A stretch of DNA of 64,000 nucleotides from Mycetocola zhadangensis. Its GTDB lineage: Bacteria > Actinomycetota > Actinomycetes > Actinomycetales > Microbacteriaceae. The stretch covers positions 744,001-808,000 of the forward strand of contig NZ_RCWJ01000001.1 of NCBI RefSeq assembly GCF_003668565.1. The letters are read 5' to 3'. This document shows, one piece after another, positions 1-8,669 of the stretch. Under the pieces are notes generated by a model. It made no database searches. It was not told the DNA's origin and saw nothing but the letters and a program-made list of their open reading frames with translations. The translations under genes and the position numbers were made by a program. The stretch's first letter is position 1. Each line of letters starts with the position of its first letter.

Positions 1-295
1 AAACGAGGGCATCCTGGAGGACAAGACCGACCTGCGATCCGCGGATGCGTCGCCAGTCACGGTCTGAGGCGGTGCTGAGGTCCCTGCCGTTGAGGCTGAG
101 GGTCGATGCGGAGACCCGCGAGCGGGCGCCAGCCAGGCCGAGCAGCGAGCGAGCGGTGACGCTCTTGCCCGAACCCGATTCACCGACAATCGCGACGCAC
201 TCGCCGGGGTTCACGGAGAAGCTGAGGTCGTGGACCACAGTGTTGTCGCCGAACGAGACGGACAGGTTGTCGACGGAGAGCAGTGGGGAGTTCAC
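1..295 (-). CDS. Peptide-type ABC transporter ATP-binding protein (partial, N-terminal part)
   Basis: This is the first ~98 residues of an ABC ATPase that runs off the left edge. It would energise the importer whose permeases and binding protein lie just upstream on the same strand. The Walker A motif GESGSGKS is visible about residues 38-45, and the Q-loop VLQD falls near residue 93, just before the edge. The start is GTG at 295, overlapping the permease stop by 4 nt (GTGA), so translation is probably coupled. In this transporter class such a protein is either a DppD/OppD-like single ATPase or the first half of a fused DppDF. The truncation prevents a choice. Confidence 0.9.
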   Translation of the reverse strand, partial: MNSPLLSVDNLSVSFGDNTVVHDLSFSVNPGECVAIVGESGSGKSVTARSLLGLAGARSRVSASTLSLNGRDLSTASDRDWRRIRGSQVGLVLQDALV

Positions 296-1149
296 GCGTT
301 TGCCGCCGTTCGTCGAGTGAGGCTTCGGCCGAGCACTGTTGTGGCGATGGTGGTGAGCACGATCATCAGGCCGGGGAAGACGGTGAGCCACCACGCGGTA
401 CCGATGTAGGTGCGGCCGGCGGACAGCATGGCGCCCCACTCCGCAGCCGGTGGTTGGGCTCCGAGACCGAGATAGCTGAGTGCAGCGGCCCAGACCACAG
501 CCTGGCCGACGCCGAGGGTAGCGAGGACAACGAGAGGGGCAAGGGCGTTGGGCAGGATGTGACGGGTGAGGACGCGCCACCGACCGTGGCCGAGTACGCG
601 GGCCGCCTCGACGTAGCCGGATGACCTGATGCTGATCAGCTGGCCGCGGATGATGCGCGCGTACCCTGGCGCTGTTGACAGGCCGACGGCGATGGTTGCC
701 GTCACGGGCCCTGGGCCGGCGATCACGATGACGAGAAGCGCGAGGAGGAGACCGGGGAAGGCGAAGAGCACCTCGATGACGCGGTTGACGGTGAAGTCGA
801 GTGCCCGTCCGCCGAAGCCCGCGAGCACTCCGAGGATCAGTCCGAGGGTGAGGCCGATGGCTGTCGCGGAAATGCCGATGAGGAGTGAGGTTGAGGTTCC
901 AGCTACCACTCGGCTGTAGATGTCCCTGCCGGATTCATCTGTGCCGAACCAGTGGTCGGTCGACGGGCTCTCAAACGCTTCCTTCGCGGAGATGGCGTTC
1001 GGATCGATGGAGGAGAGCACGCCGGGGGCGATTGTCGCCACCACGAGGAAGAGCACGAAGAGGCTGGCGAGTACTTCACCGACGCTCAGGCGCACTCGGC
1101 GGACGTGTGTGGCGCTCGCCGCAGCCGTCCGCAGGTCGAGTTCGCTCAT
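292..1149 (-). CDS. Dipeptide/oligopeptide ABC transporter permease, DppC/OppC type
   Basis: This is an inner-membrane permease of the peptide/nickel/opine family, 285 aa, the usual length. The N-terminus has one membrane helix (about 25-45) followed by the conserved HWFGTDESGRDIYSR stretch (66-80) typical of DppC. The binding-protein-dependent transport domain follows, with the EAA loop EAARVLGHGR at 181-190 that docks the ATPase. It overlaps the upstream permease by 4 nt and the downstream ATPase by 4 nt, so the operon is tightly coupled. The substrate could be peptides, but this family also carries opines, nickel chelates or oligosaccharides, and sequence reading alone does not decide. Confidence 0.92.
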   Translation of the reverse strand: MSELDLRTAAASATHVRRVRLSVGEVLASLFVLFLVVATIAPGVLSSIDPNAISAKEAFESPSTDHWFGTDESGRDIYSRVVAGTSTSLLIGISATAIGLTLGLILGVLAGFGGRALDFTVNRVIEVLFAFPGLLLALLVIVIAGPGPVTATIAVGLSTAPGYARIIRGQLISIRSSGYVEAARVLGHGRWRVLTRHILPNALAPLVVLATLGVGQAVVWAAALSYLGLGAQPPAAEWGAMLSAGRTYIGTAWWLTVFPGLMIVLTTIATTVLGRSLTRRTAANA

Positions 1150-2135
1150 CGCCTGGTCTCCGCACTACGCAGGCGTGGATCTGCGAGCCGGGAGGCGGCA
1201 TCCGTCAGAATCGTCATCACAATGTAGACAAACGCGACCAACAGGACAACGCCGGTGACGACTGGGACGTCACGAAGTGTGACTGCCTGAAGAAGTGTGC
1301 GACCCAGGCCCGGCCTCGCGAAGATCGTCTCGACGACAACGGCGCCCGAGATGAGGTAACCAAGAGCCCAGCCAGACAGGCTGATGGCCGGAAGACTCGC
1401 GTGTCGGAGGGCATGGCGAAGACGGATGCCTCGCTCGCTTTCGCCGCGTGCTCGCGCCGAGACGATGAATGGGGCGTCGAGCGTGTCGAGGAGCGTCTCG
1501 CGCATGACCTGGGCGAGGAATCCGGCGAGCGGGATGGCGAGGGTGAGAACGGGCAGGATGATGCCAGCGGCTCCTCCCGTGGAGACCGGAGGCAACCAGC
1601 CGAGGGTGGTGCTGAAGATAGCGATCAGCACTGTGGCGAGCCAGAAGTGGGGCAGTGCGGCGCTGGTGAGTTCGATGCCCTGTCCGACGGAAGCGGCGGT
1701 GCGGCTCCCGCCGGTTGACCAGAGGGAGAGGGCGAGCGCGCACAGCCAGGCCAGCGCGAGTGCGAAGAGCGCAAGCAGGAGTGTGCCGCCGATTTGGGCG
1801 CCGAGCAGATCGGCGACGGGTACCTTAAGCGCGTATGAGGAGCCCAGGTCGCCTGCGAGGAGTCGGCCGAGTGCCTGGAGGTACTGCGTGACGAGAGGGA
1901 GGTCGAGTCCGTACTCGCGCCGAACCTGGTCAAGCGTTTCCTGAGAAGCCTGGGAACCTGGGCCACCGAGGACGGCCTCAGCCGGATCGCCGGGGATCAG
2001 GCGGATGGCGAAGAAGGTGAGGGTCGCCACGGCCCACAACACGAAGACGGCGCCACCGAGCTGAACGAGGAGCCACCGCGAAACGCGGCGACTCCTCGAG
2101 CGCTCGACTTTACTTGCCGGCGAGCCAGGTGTCAT
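1146..2135 (-). CDS. Dipeptide/oligopeptide ABC transporter permease, DppB/OppB type
   Basis: This 329-aa permease is the partner of the DppC-type subunit, with which it forms the membrane channel. After a basic N-terminus there is a membrane helix (about 21-45) and the family motif IRLIPGDPAEAVLGG (44-58), then the multi-helix transport domain. The ATG at 2135 lies 26 nt inside the end of the binding-protein gene. No closer in-frame start is evident, so the overlap is probably real. Length and motif order are normal for DppB. Confidence 0.92.
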   Translation of the reverse strand: MTPGSPASKVERSRSRRVSRWLLVQLGGAVFVLWAVATLTFFAIRLIPGDPAEAVLGGPGSQASQETLDQVRREYGLDLPLVTQYLQALGRLLAGDLGSSYALKVPVADLLGAQIGGTLLLALFALALAWLCALALSLWSTGGSRTAASVGQGIELTSAALPHFWLATVLIAIFSTTLGWLPPVSTGGAAGIILPVLTLAIPLAGFLAQVMRETLLDTLDAPFIVSARARGESERGIRLRHALRHASLPAISLSGWALGYLISGAVVVETIFARPGLGRTLLQAVTLRDVPVVTGVVLLVAFVYIVMTILTDAASRLADPRLRSAETRR

Positions 2136-3768
2136 AGAACGTCGGAGTCGACACCGTGGGCATGGAGCGGGTGCCCTTGACCTCGGTGCTCAGCAGGAAG
2201 TGGTTCTGCTGGTCGTAGAGCGGAAGGATGTGGAAACCCTCGAGAATGATCTTCTGTGCTTGCTCGTAGAGATCCGAACGCTCGTCGTTGTCGGAGATCT
2301 CGCTTGCCCGGGTGAGCAGGTCATCAAGCTGCGGATCACTGACCTGTGAGAGGTTGGCGAAGTAGCCACTCGGCGCGGGAACGATTCCGTCGGAGTGGTA
2401 CAGGATTCGCAGGACGTCAGGCCCGACCTTCGTGTACGGAGCGCTCACAAGGTCGTACTCGTTCTCAGCGAGCACGCCGTACCAGCTCGACAGATCGAGA
2501 AGGCTGAGCTGCACGTCGAAACCGGCCTGCTTCGCGGTGGCCTGAATCTGCTCGAAGAGGGACTGCTCAGCCGGGATCGACTGGTTTGTGGAAACCGGGA
2601 AGTCGAGGGTGAGGCGCTCGCCGTCTTTCACCCGGTAGCCGTCTGCGTCCTTCTCGCTCCAACCGGCCTCATCGAGCAGGGTGTTCGCCTCGTCCAGGTC
2701 GGTGCCGAACAGCGATTCGTCCGAGTAGCCCGCCGACTCGACGCTCGACAGCGGTGAGTACGAGCGTTCTGCCGAACCAAAGAACAGCGACTCGATGCCG
2801 TCATTTACGTCGACGGCGCGGATGAATGCTTCCCGGACCGCCGGGTCGTTAAACGGTGCGGCACCGGCGTTCAGCTCGATCCGGTTCGAGGCACCTGGCC
2901 GCGGTGCATCGAGGTGTGCCAGCGTCGTCGTCTTCTCCGCCGAGGCGATGGTGTCGGGCTGCGCGTTGTCCAGAACGTCGACCTGACCTGCCTGCAGAGC
3001 GGCATAGCGCGAGGCGGAGTCCGGAATGAAACGCCACTCGATCGCCTCGAGGTACGCCTTCCCATCGTGCTTGGCGTCTGCAGGCGGCGAGTTGTAGTCG
3101 TCATTGCGGACGAGCGAGACGTGGTCCTGCTTCACCCACTCATCGACGATGAACGGCCCGGTGCCGATAGGCGCCTGGCAGTTCTCTTCCATTCCGCGGG
3201 CAATACCAGCCGGCGACTCGATAGCGAGCCACGGCATGGAGAGGGACTCGAGCAGTGCACTGTCGGGGGCGCTCAGCGTGAACCGCGCCACTGTGTCCGA
3301 GACGGCTTCGACCGACTCCACCTTGCCGAGGGCAAGATAACCGGTCGACGACTCAGTCGCTGGGTCCTTGAGGTGCTCAACGTTCACCTTGACGGCCTCT
3401 GCGTTGAACGGTGTGCCGTCAGTGAATGTGACATCGTCCCTCAGTGTGAATTCCCAGCTGAGTCGATCTTCCGAGGCGGACCATTCGGTGGCGAGCCACG
3501 GAATGATCTCGCCGTCGGCATCACGCGACACCAACGAATCGAGGAACTGGCCTGCGAGGAGCGCCTGCGGGTAGTTGCCGCCAACATGCGGGTCGAGGCA
3601 TGACGGTTCGGCGTCACCGCTCGCATATGTCAGAGTCCCGCCCTCGACAGGCGCTGACGATGCCGCGTCCGGGGACGCCTGGCAACCAGCCAGAAGGAGG
3701 GCGAGCACGGTCGCCGATGCGACAGACGCGAGCGCCCGTCGGGCACGATGCTGGGTTGACGAATGCAT
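2110..3768 (-). CDS. ABC transporter substrate-binding lipoprotein, family 5 (DppA/OppA type)
   Basis: This 552-aa extracytoplasmic solute-binding protein is the first gene of the importer operon. Its N-terminus is a lipoprotein signal: basic residues, a hydrophobic stretch, then the lipobox LLAG-C with the lipidated cysteine at residue 29. The body has the SBP family 5 layout, including GTLTYASGDAEPSCLDPH near the mature N-terminus and FTLRDDVTFTDGTPF around 112-126. Family 5 proteins bind peptides, nickel chelates or sugars, so the ligand is unknown. The gene is divergent from the TetR gene at 3916, which is the obvious candidate regulator. Confidence 0.93.
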   Translation of the reverse strand: MHSSTQHRARRALASVASATVLALLLAGCQASPDAASSAPVEGGTLTYASGDAEPSCLDPHVGGNYPQALLAGQFLDSLVSRDADGEIIPWLATEWSASEDRLSWEFTLRDDVTFTDGTPFNAEAVKVNVEHLKDPATESSTGYLALGKVESVEAVSDTVARFTLSAPDSALLESLSMPWLAIESPAGIARGMEENCQAPIGTGPFIVDEWVKQDHVSLVRNDDYNSPPADAKHDGKAYLEAIEWRFIPDSASRYAALQAGQVDVLDNAQPDTIASAEKTTTLAHLDAPRPGASNRIELNAGAAPFNDPAVREAFIRAVDVNDGIESLFFGSAERSYSPLSSVESAGYSDESLFGTDLDEANTLLDEAGWSEKDADGYRVKDGERLTLDFPVSTNQSIPAEQSLFEQIQATAKQAGFDVQLSLLDLSSWYGVLAENEYDLVSAPYTKVGPDVLRILYHSDGIVPAPSGYFANLSQVSDPQLDDLLTRASEISDNDERSDLYEQAQKIILEGFHILPLYDQQNHFLLSTEVKGTRSMPTVSTPTFYDTWLAGK

Positions 3769-3819
3769 GATTGATCCTTGAAAGCTTGAGGGGGATGAAC
3801 GGCGAAGCGCAAAGAGTTT

Positions 3820-3834
3820 TTGGACGCGGTCTAA
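3820..3834. promoter_or_regulatory. Candidate TetR operator (15-bp imperfect palindrome)
   Basis: The 147-nt gap between the divergent binding-protein and TetR genes contains TTGGACGCGGTCTAA. The outer two bases and the GAC/GTC cores are symmetric; position 3 and its mate do not pair. A position between two divergent genes is typical of an operator for a local TetR repressor. The symmetry is seen directly; the binding partner is inferred. Confidence 0.35.
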
Positions 3835-3915
3835 TAAACACTGTAGCGCCTTGTTCTGTTCCCTTTTCCCACGAAGCGAGTCGGCTAGATACGCTTCTGT
3901 GGGGAAGGAGTCGAC

Positions 3916-4518
3916 ATGAACCAGGCTCAGCCGGTCGGGCGACCGCGTCGCTCGTCCAAGCGCACCCTCGAGGAAGCCGCCGCCGAACTCTTCCTTGAGC
4001 AGACCTATGCGGGAACGACCGTCGACCAGATCGCTCAGCGAGCAGGGGTAAGCCGCAACACGTTCTTCAACTACTTCGGATCAAAATCTGACGTGCTCTG
4101 GGTGGATGTTGACGAGACACTGGAGCGTCTCGCGGATGAGCTCGCTCTAGCTCCCACGGATGTTCCAGCGATGGACGCAGTCCGAGACGCTGTAATCCGG
4201 GTGGCGGCCGCGCACCCCGATGGCCGAGTGCCGTGGGCCTTGACCCAGGTTGACCTCATGGGCACTCGCGATGACCTCGAAGCATCCGGCCTTCGCCGCC
4301 TCATGAAGCAGAGCGAGGTATTGCGCGACTTTCTGTCGCGGCGCCTCGGCGATGGGGCAGGGGATCTCCTTCCCCAGGCCGTCGCCTTCGCCGTGCTGGC
4401 CGCTGCAGCAGCGGCCGCCGGAGTCTGGGCAAGTGCCGGTGTGTCGCGCCGCCCTCTCGCTGACTATGTCGCCGAAGCGGTCGGGCCGACCTGCGCGGGT
4501 TTCGCGGCCGCGATTTGA
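3916..4518 (+). CDS. TetR/AcrR family transcriptional regulator
   Basis: This is a 200-aa one-domain repressor of normal TetR length. The helix-turn-helix is clear about residues 35-54 (TTVDQIAQRAGVSRNTFFNYF), followed by GSKSDVLW, the usual junction with the ligand-binding helices. The C-terminal part is alanine-rich and variable, so the inducer cannot be read. The start is ATG at 3916, with GGGAAGGAG a few bases upstream as ribosome-binding site. It is divergent from the ABC importer operon and probably controls it and itself. Confidence 0.9.
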   Translation: MNQAQPVGRPRRSSKRTLEEAAAELFLEQTYAGTTVDQIAQRAGVSRNTFFNYFGSKSDVLWVDVDETLERLADELALAPTDVPAMDAVRDAVIRVAAAHPDGRVPWALTQVDLMGTRDDLEASGLRRLMKQSEVLRDFLSRRLGDGAGDLLPQAVAFAVLAAAAAAAGVWASAGVSRRPLADYVAEAVGPTCAGFAAAI

Positions 4519-4534
4519 CCCGGTTGTGGACGCG

Positions 4535-5266
4535 TCAGCTGAGAACGTGGCGCAGGTAGCGCCCCGGTCCGTCCAGATACGACTTCCAATGCGTGACGAG
4601 GTTGAGGTCTTCCCACGCTGTACGGCGGATGCCGTGATCACCGAACTCGTAGATAGTTGCGCCGGGAAGTGACGCCAGCACAGGGGAGTGAGTAGCGCAC
4701 AGCACCTGGGACCCGTTCGCGACGACCTCGGCCAGCACCCCGATCATCGCCAGTGTCGAACTGAACGACAGGGCGGCTTCAGGCTCGTCGAGGCAGTAGA
4801 ACCCTGGGCGCGTCAGGTAGGTCTCGGCGACCGCCAGAAATGATTCTCCGTGGCTCATGCTGTGGAAATCATGACCGCCGACGAGGGAGTCCTGAAACGT
4901 GTAATAGCCGTGCATCGTCTCAGCGCGAAGGAAGAAGCCCCATTTCGGTGCTCCAGGCTTTTTGGCGAGGCTGATCCAGTCGCCAAGTGGTGATTCAGTT
5001 TGTCGAGTTGTGTGAGCCGAATGAACGGTTCCACCCTCCGGCCCGAGTCCGTACGCCGCTGCCGCAGCTTCGATCAGCGTCGATTTGCCGCTGCCGTTCT
5101 CGCCGACGAGGAAAGTGACACCGTCGCCGAGCTGCAGGCCTGAGTCGAGCACGGCGGCGACCGCCGGAATTGTTGCCGGCCATGTGCTGTGCGGAACGCT
5201 CACGTCCGCGGCGCGGCGAATCTCTCGGACAAGGCGCCTGTCGGCAAATGGGTCGGCGCTGGTCAT
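4535..5266 (-). CDS. AAA-family ATPase, ABC-like fold (COG3910-type)
   Basis: This is a 243-aa soluble ATPase without membrane segments or transporter partner. Walker A is GENGSGKS (55-62), an ABC-like signature SHGES lies at 138-142, and Walker B LDEPEAALS at 159-167 is followed by a switch histidine in CATHSPVL. This is the compact single-domain SMC/ABC-like ATPase type that occurs alone in many bacteria and whose biological role is mostly unknown. I chose ATG 5266 (MTSADPFADRR) over the in-frame start 51 nt upstream because the extra residues are arginine/cysteine-rich and atypical. Confidence 0.8.
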   Translation of the reverse strand: MTSADPFADRRLVREIRRAADVSVPHSTWPATIPAVAAVLDSGLQLGDGVTFLVGENGSGKSTLIEAAAAAYGLGPEGGTVHSAHTTRQTESPLGDWISLAKKPGAPKWGFFLRAETMHGYYTFQDSLVGGHDFHSMSHGESFLAVAETYLTRPGFYCLDEPEAALSFSSTLAMIGVLAEVVANGSQVLCATHSPVLASLPGATIYEFGDHGIRRTAWEDLNLVTHWKSYLDGPGRYLRHVLS

Positions 5267-5445
5267 TCGGCCATTCTGGCACCGGCGCGTGCACCGTGTT
5301 CCGCGAATGTACTCCACACGGCGCCGCTCGGCGGGATTTGGCAGTCCATCCTTTGTTGCCCGTGACCTATCCAGAAAGGGTGGATCGTCGCTGCCAACCG
5401 GAAGGGTCGCGGGTGCGACAGGCGACCGTCCTTGGTGCTTCTGTC

Positions 5446-5760
5446 TTACTGTGCGCTGAGCGTGAACGCGAGGATCGTTCCCAGCGCGGTTCCGGCGGTG
5501 AGAGCCGCTGCCGCCCAGCCTACGATTCGTCTGCGGTCATCTTTGTGCCGCGTCGCATGGATGCCGGCTGCGACGCCGCCCGTGAGAGTCACAATGATCG
5601 AGGTTCCCGCGATGAGTGCCTGAACTTCGTAGTCCGGCGTGGGTATGTCACCGCGATACACCAGTGGCATCGCGAAGCGGTAGGTTGCGACGAAGCCGAG
5701 GATGAGGACGGAGATTGCAGTCATCGTTGCGATCAGGGTCCAGGAGGTCGTTTTGCTCAC
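5446..5760 (-). CDS. Small membrane protein of unknown function
   Basis: With a GTG start at 5760 this encodes about 104 aa with three probable membrane helices: near residues 6-26, 43-64 and 80-100. A short polar, basic stretch (ATRHKDDRRR) lies between the second and third helices. A longer in-frame reading up to 5901 would add an arginine-rich leader that looks non-coding. I do not recognise a family. The neighbours give no functional hint. Confidence 0.55.
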   Translation of the reverse strand: MSKTTSWTLIATMTAISVLILGFVATYRFAMPLVYRGDIPTPDYEVQALIAGTSIIVTLTGGVAAGIHATRHKDDRRRIVGWAAAALTAGTALGTILAFTLSAQ

Positions 5761-6046
5761 CTGGCCATCATCACCGCTCGCGCGGTCGCCGTGGTACCCC
5801 GTCTTTGGTTCCCTCAATCTGCGGCGCGCAGCTAGTCCGTGTAGTTCGGTGCGGAGGCCCTTTCGAGGCACTTCGCACACGCGCTCTGCACGTTCTCGCA
5901 AGGGGAACCCTCAGCGCCAGCTTGTGCTGTATGAAAGTTGGGTTGGGTCCTCTTGGTGACCGTTGCTCCGATCTATGAACTGAAATCAGATCCATAACGA
6001 ATCCGATAGTGTCACGTTGATCGGCAGATGCCGAATAGGGAGAAAA

Positions 6047-6292
6047 ATGCTCGGTAATCTCACCGGATGGCACCTTGTCGTCATCGCCGGAGTGCCGTTG
6101 GTAGTCGTTGTGGTCGTCGTTGCTGTCATAGTCATAGCCGTTCGTCTTTCACGCAGAAATACGCCGCAATGGGCAAAGGCGTCTGTCGACCCGACTGGAC
6201 AGCTTCAACTGCTCGCGCAGCTTCGCGACGAAGGACTTTTGTCGAATGAAGAGTATGAAGCGAAGCGCGCGGAGGTCTTGAGCCGCAACTAA
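6047..6292 (+). CDS. Small membrane-anchored SHOCT-domain protein
   Basis: This 81-aa protein has an N-terminal membrane helix made mostly of valine and isoleucine (about 9-32), a short basic segment, and a C-terminal SHOCT (short C-terminal) domain: LLAQLRDEGLLSNEEYEAKR. SHOCT domains are small oligomerisation or peptide-binding modules at the end of many actinobacterial membrane proteins. The ATG at 6047 is preceded by AGGGAG at good spacing. The longer reading from 6017 would use a TTG without such a site. The function is unknown. Confidence 0.75.
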   Translation: MLGNLTGWHLVVIAGVPLVVVVVVVAVIVIAVRLSRRNTPQWAKASVDPTGQLQLLAQLRDEGLLSNEEYEAKRAEVLSRN

Positions 6293-6940
6293 CGCTTCGC
6301 GAGCGTCGGCTCTGGGCGAATCCGCACGTTGCACTTGGCCCCTCGTGGAATGACCGTCTTGCGGAATGCCCGCCTTCGCGGGTTAACGCATCGATAGACC
6401 TCCCCGCAGGAGGCCCGCCTCGCATGGGCAGTTTTACATGGCAGCAAACAGATGTTTTGGTGGCCGTCGGATCTCCGCTGATTTGTTGGTCAGGGCATTC
6501 ATGCACGAAGCCTCTTCGTGGGCTGTACCCGGAGCACTGCGAACCGGATCTCCAAGGATCCCAATCTCGATGCGTACCCCATCAGCGCCTTCGATAACGT
6601 CCCCACCGAGGCGTTTTGACGCGCATCATCGGCTGGATCCACGATGTGTCTCGTAGCCCAGGTGTCTCGAAACACATGGGTTTCGAGACAGGTAGGTTAT
6701 GCGACAGTCCAGTTGCGAAAGCAAGCGCGACGCCGGTGAATCCTCAGTGGTCTCGTCGCCCCGAATGTGGGCACGAGATCCGGGATGTCGACCAGTAGGC
6801 TCTGGCTCCACGACTAGCTTCCGAGTGGCTGCGGAGCGCGGCATCCTGTTTCCGAAATAATGCACGAGGTTGCTCGGACGAATCCGCGGATGCTGGACAG
6901 ATACCTAAGTAACCGGCATCTATGTGAGGAACTAGGTCTA
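6293..6940. other. Long intergenic stretch with decayed sequence and a recombinase-like site
   Basis: No convincing gene is seen in about 650 nt. A short open stretch ending near 6620 reads like protein (RISKDPNLDAYPISAFDNVP) but has no start or ribosome-binding site and may be a gene remnant. The notable element is the 28-bp perfect-arm inverted repeat at 6663-6690, with an extra TGTCTCG half-site at 6647-6653. Confidence 0.5.
6663..6690. repeat. 28-bp inverted repeat resembling a resolvase site I
   Basis: Two perfect 11-bp arms, TGTCTCGAAAC and GTTTCGAGACA, flank a 6-bp centre (ACATGG). A further TGTCTCG half-site lies 16 nt upstream of the left arm. The total of 28 bp with TGTC/GACA ends is the size and end sequence of crossover sites of Tn3-type serine resolvases. 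A near-identical architecture recurs at 9444-9471. No recombinase gene is present in the window, so the assignment is inferred from shape only. Confidence 0.5.
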
Positions 6941-7519
6941 ATGCACGATTCTGTTGAGCGGCAGTTGGACGAAGCGTTGCGTCTCCGCACGAGCGCCGAT
7001 ATCGGGGGTGCAACAACTGATCTAGTTGCAGAAATCGGGGGCGGATCCCGTCCATCGCCGCCTCTCCGAGACCGTTTTAGTCGACGGACAGTGGCCATTT
7101 TAAGCATGGTACTCGTACTCAGCGGCGCTACGGCAACCGCTGCCGTGGCCGCACCGAAAGTGGTCGAGTGGTTCACCTTCGATCCAGACGTCAGCAGCAC
7201 ACTAGTGCTCGATACCGGAATGACCTGCACACTCGAATACGTGCTGACGCCGGATCAAGTGGCAAGCGACGAATCAGACAAAGCCATTGAAAGTGCCAAG
7301 GAATACCTCCGCAGTCTCGACCTCAACGCTCTTCCGCTGGACGAACGACTTGCAGAAATAGAGGCTGACCCGGAAAATCCATTCAACGCGACCGAGGAGG
7401 GCGCGAGGGTCGGGTACGCGTTGTTCGGTTTAGTCGTAGCAGATCTAAGTGCGCACGGCCACAGTAGCGGGATATCTGTCGAAGGCAGCTCAGACTGCCG
7501 CCCTGGGACAGGCGAGTGA
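6941..7519 (+). CDS. Single-pass membrane protein of a sigma-factor operon, candidate anti-sigma factor
   Basis: With ATG 6941 the protein has 192 aa: an N-terminal cytoplasmic part of about 45 residues, one membrane helix (RRTVAILSMVLVLSGATATA, about 48-67), and an acidic extracytoplasmic domain of about 120 residues with a CX(n)C pair (MTC near 95, DC near 185). It ends overlapping the sigma gene by 4 nt (GTGA). A membrane protein co-translated with an ECF sigma factor is most often its anti-sigma factor, but here it precedes sigma and has no recognisable ZAS motif. An in-frame start at 6860 would add 27 residues; AGG before 6941 favours the shorter form. Confidence 0.6.
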   Translation: MHDSVERQLDEALRLRTSADIGGATTDLVAEIGGGSRPSPPLRDRFSRRTVAILSMVLVLSGATATAAVAAPKVVEWFTFDPDVSSTLVLDTGMTCTLEYVLTPDQVASDESDKAIESAKEYLRSLDLNALPLDERLAEIEADPENPFNATEEGARVGYALFGLVVADLSAHGHSSGISVEGSSDCRPGTGE

Positions 7520-8049
7520 GCGGTTCGAGACGGGACGAACGGACCCGTCGTATGACCGCAGCAGTCGAGGCGAATGCTGCTGACGTTCTCGCGTACTTTC
7601 GACGACGGGCGAATCCGACCGAAGACGCTGCCGACCTCTTAGCCCAGACGCTGCTGACGGTGTGGCGCAGGGTCGCTGATCTCCCGACCGATGAGACCCG
7701 CGCCCGGATGTGGATGTTTGGGGTCGCGCGACGAGTCCTCGCGAACTATGAGCGCGGCAAGATGAGGCATAGCGACCTCGCAGCCAAGCTGCGTCACACC
7801 CTAATCACCGACCGCAGCAAAAGCGACAACGACCCCGCCGACGAGCACACCGACATATGGGCGGCAGTCGCTACGCTGCCTGCCGTGCAGCGGGAACTCG
7901 TGCTGCTCGTACACGGCGATGGTTTCACCGTGACCGAAGCCGCAAGTCTGATGTCTGCATCGAAATCAACCACCCGATCCCGCTACGCGACGGCGCTGCA
8001 ATCACTTCGAACCGTCCTCCACGACTACGCCCCCATGGCGACCGAATGA
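7516..8049 (+). CDS. ECF-family RNA polymerase sigma factor
   Basis: This is a 177-aa sigma-70 family protein with only regions 2 and 4, the ECF layout. Region 2 is visible as DVLAYFRRR..TEDAADLLAQTLLTVWRRV and MWMFGVARRVLANYERGK (about 20-82). Region 4 is AVATLPAVQRELVLLVHGDGFTVTEAA..SKSTTRSRYATALQSLR (about 115-165). The helix-turn-helix for the -35 element lies in the last part. It starts with GTG inside the end of the membrane-protein gene and is followed closely by two lipoprotein genes, so the four genes look like one transcript. The target promoters are unknown; autoregulation of the cassette is likely. Confidence 0.88.
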   Translation: MSGSRRDERTRRMTAAVEANAADVLAYFRRRANPTEDAADLLAQTLLTVWRRVADLPTDETRARMWMFGVARRVLANYERGKMRHSDLAAKLRHTLITDRSKSDNDPADEHTDIWAAVATLPAVQRELVLLVHGDGFTVTEAASLMSASKSTTRSRYATALQSLRTVLHDYAPMATE

Positions 8050-8090
8050 TGAGCCGTCGTGATCCGTACCGAACCACAGAGAGGCCTGAC

Positions 8091-8669
8091 ATGACAATCG
8101 AGCCGCATGGGATTGTCCCGCCGCCGAGACCCGTACGAGGTCACATCCGCCGCAAGCTCGGCATCCCGCTCGCCATGGCGGTAGCCGGCGTGGCACTGTT
8201 CTCGGCGTGCGTGTCAGCACCGGAGCCCGGCGTCGATCCCACCGCCGACACGAAAAGCACCGTCGAGACGCCCCAGAGCACATGGCCTGCGGACCCGGAC
8301 TTCGCTGAACCGGATGCCCTCGCACCCGATGTCGCCATGACCTGCGCAGGACTTTCCGTCATCGCCACCACTCTTAAAGATGCGTGGGATCGCCATCAGT
8401 CAGGTGAAATCACGGCCGAACAACAAGCTGCGATCGTGAACTCAACAATCGTGAGTTTTGAATCCCTGGCCAACTTCACCTTCGGTCAACGAGGACTCAA
8501 GACCGAGATCGACGAACTGCTGGGCTTCGTCCGTGCGCAAGCGCCACTCCCATCCGGAGCACTTTTCGACCCATGGAGCAGCCAACCGGGATTCGACTTG
8601 GTATGGAACCCGCTTTACGACGCGTGCCGCAATAACGGCTCCGAAATAGTCACCATGGACGCGCCATGA
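8091..8669 (+). CDS. Putative lipoprotein of the sigma-factor cassette
   Basis: This is a 192-aa secreted lipoprotein of no recognised family. It has a basic n-region, a hydrophobic core (IPLAMAVAGVALFSAC) and a lipobox LFSA-C with cysteine near residue 40. After a Thr/Ser/Pro-rich linker the mature part has a few cysteines (MTCAGL, DACRNN). ATG 8091 has GAGAGG six bases upstream. An in-frame ATG at 8046 would overlap the sigma stop and add 15 residues. The 3' end overlaps the next gene by 4 nt (ATGA). Position and coupling suggest an envelope component sensed by, or made by, the sigma system. Confidence 0.65.
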   Translation: MTIEPHGIVPPPRPVRGHIRRKLGIPLAMAVAGVALFSACVSAPEPGVDPTADTKSTVETPQSTWPADPDFAEPDALAPDVAMTCAGLSVIATTLKDAWDRHQSGEITAEQQAAIVNSTIVSFESLANFTFGQRGLKTEIDELLGFVRAQAPLPSGALFDPWSSQPGFDLVWNPLYDACRNNGSEIVTMDAP

